Source: NORP309 sp045107085
Lineage (GTDB): Bacteria; Pseudomonadota; Gammaproteobacteria; Xanthomonadales; Marinicellaceae
Assembly (NCBI GenBank): GCA_045107085.1
Contig: JBGCFT010000242.1
Location: 1 to 14,111, forward strand
Length of the DNA: 14,111 bases
Reading direction: 5' to 3'
Shown here: one piece after another, positions 14,060 to 14,111 of the stretch
How the letters are laid out: each line of letters opens with the position of its first letter
Position numbering within the stretch: position 1 is the stretch's first letter
The notes under the pieces: generated by a model
Seen by the model: only the letters and a program-made list of their open reading frames with translations
The model's database searches: none
Told to the model about the DNA's origin: nothing
Position numbers and translations under genes: made by a program

Positions 14060-14111
14060 GCTGCATTTCGTGCCTTGATTGACACATTTTTAAATCTTTT
14101 TCTCAATCCTT
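14056..14111 (-). CDS. partial basic C-terminus, possible transposase
   Basis: Only 17 codons are inside the window. The peptide GLRKRFKNVSIKARNAA ends in two TAA codons, and the other two minus-strand frames from the edge contain early stops. The peptide is strongly basic, as transposase C-termini often are, but it is too short to identify. The call rests on the inverted-repeat-like sequence at 13972. Confidence 0.22.
   Translation of the reverse strand, partial: GLRKRFKNVSIKARNAA

Larger units (their letters stand above)
13972..14111 (-). mobile_element. possible end of an IS5-like insertion sequence, cut by the window
   Basis: From 13972 the sequence GAGACCTTTGC resembles the terminal inverted repeats (GAGACCTTTGCA-like) I associate with some IS5-family elements. 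To its right, reading on the minus strand, a basic reading frame enters from the window edge and ends at tandem TAA codons (14058-14053), as expected for the C-terminus of a transposase close to the element end. The other terminus and any target duplication are outside the window or not recognisable, so this is tentative. The part 13894-13971 between it and the btuF promoter is AT-rich with no gene I can see. Confidence 0.35.

Noticed and set aside
1..14111. CRISPR array, tRNA, rRNA, toxin-antitoxin or defence genes
   Set aside because: No regularly spaced repeats, no cloverleaf or rRNA-like sequence noticed by reading both strands, and every long frame is assigned to another family.

Overview
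The window is an AT-rich stretch (I estimate mid-30s % G+C, not counted) of a gammaproteobacterium-like chromosome. The gene families point that way: TruD, a DUF1631 protein, PepP, a split glycine decarboxylase (GcvPA separate from GcvPB), a PduO-type corrinoid adenosyltransferase and a BtuF-like protein. A near-consensus CRP box fits too. I cannot name a genus. Legionella/Coxiella-like or Marinicella-like lineages are guesses.

Layout. (1) 1-2898, plus strand: uvrC (nucleotide excision repair), then mmsB (3-hydroxyisobutyrate dehydrogenase) with its own extended -10 promoter. Bases 1-148 hold no gene I can support. (2) 2946-6480, minus strand: a long DUF1631 gene, then truD (tRNA pseudouridine synthase D) about 130 bp downstream. 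(3) 6481-6833: a 353-bp divergent intergenic region with a consensus CRP box, a 9-bp inverted repeat and a probable leaderless promoter for pepP. (4) 6834-9397, plus strand: a two-gene operon overlapping by ATGA, made of pepP and an exported prolidase/imidazolonepropionase-like amidohydrolase; together they look like a proline-peptide degradation unit. (5) 9460-12318, minus strand: glycine cleavage operon gcvT-gcvH-gcvPA, with no gcvPB in the window. (6) 12396-13794: two convergent genes linked to vitamin B12, a cob(I)alamin adenosyltransferase and a BtuF-like lipoprotein. (7) 13795-14111: the btuF promoter, a 14-bp palindrome, and at the right edge what may be the end of an insertion sequence.

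Most genes are housekeeping or central metabolism. I found no defence system, CRISPR array, biosynthetic cluster, rRNA or tRNA. The points most worth a second look are regulatory or structural: the CRP box near -41 of the DUF1631 gene, the leaderless pepP promoter with an inverted repeat inside it, the missing gcvPB, the predicted inner-membrane lipoprotein form of BtuF, and hairpins spanning the stop codons of convergent genes. For three genes (mmsB, DUF1631, gcvT) the longest ORF is not the best start, and corrected starts are given.
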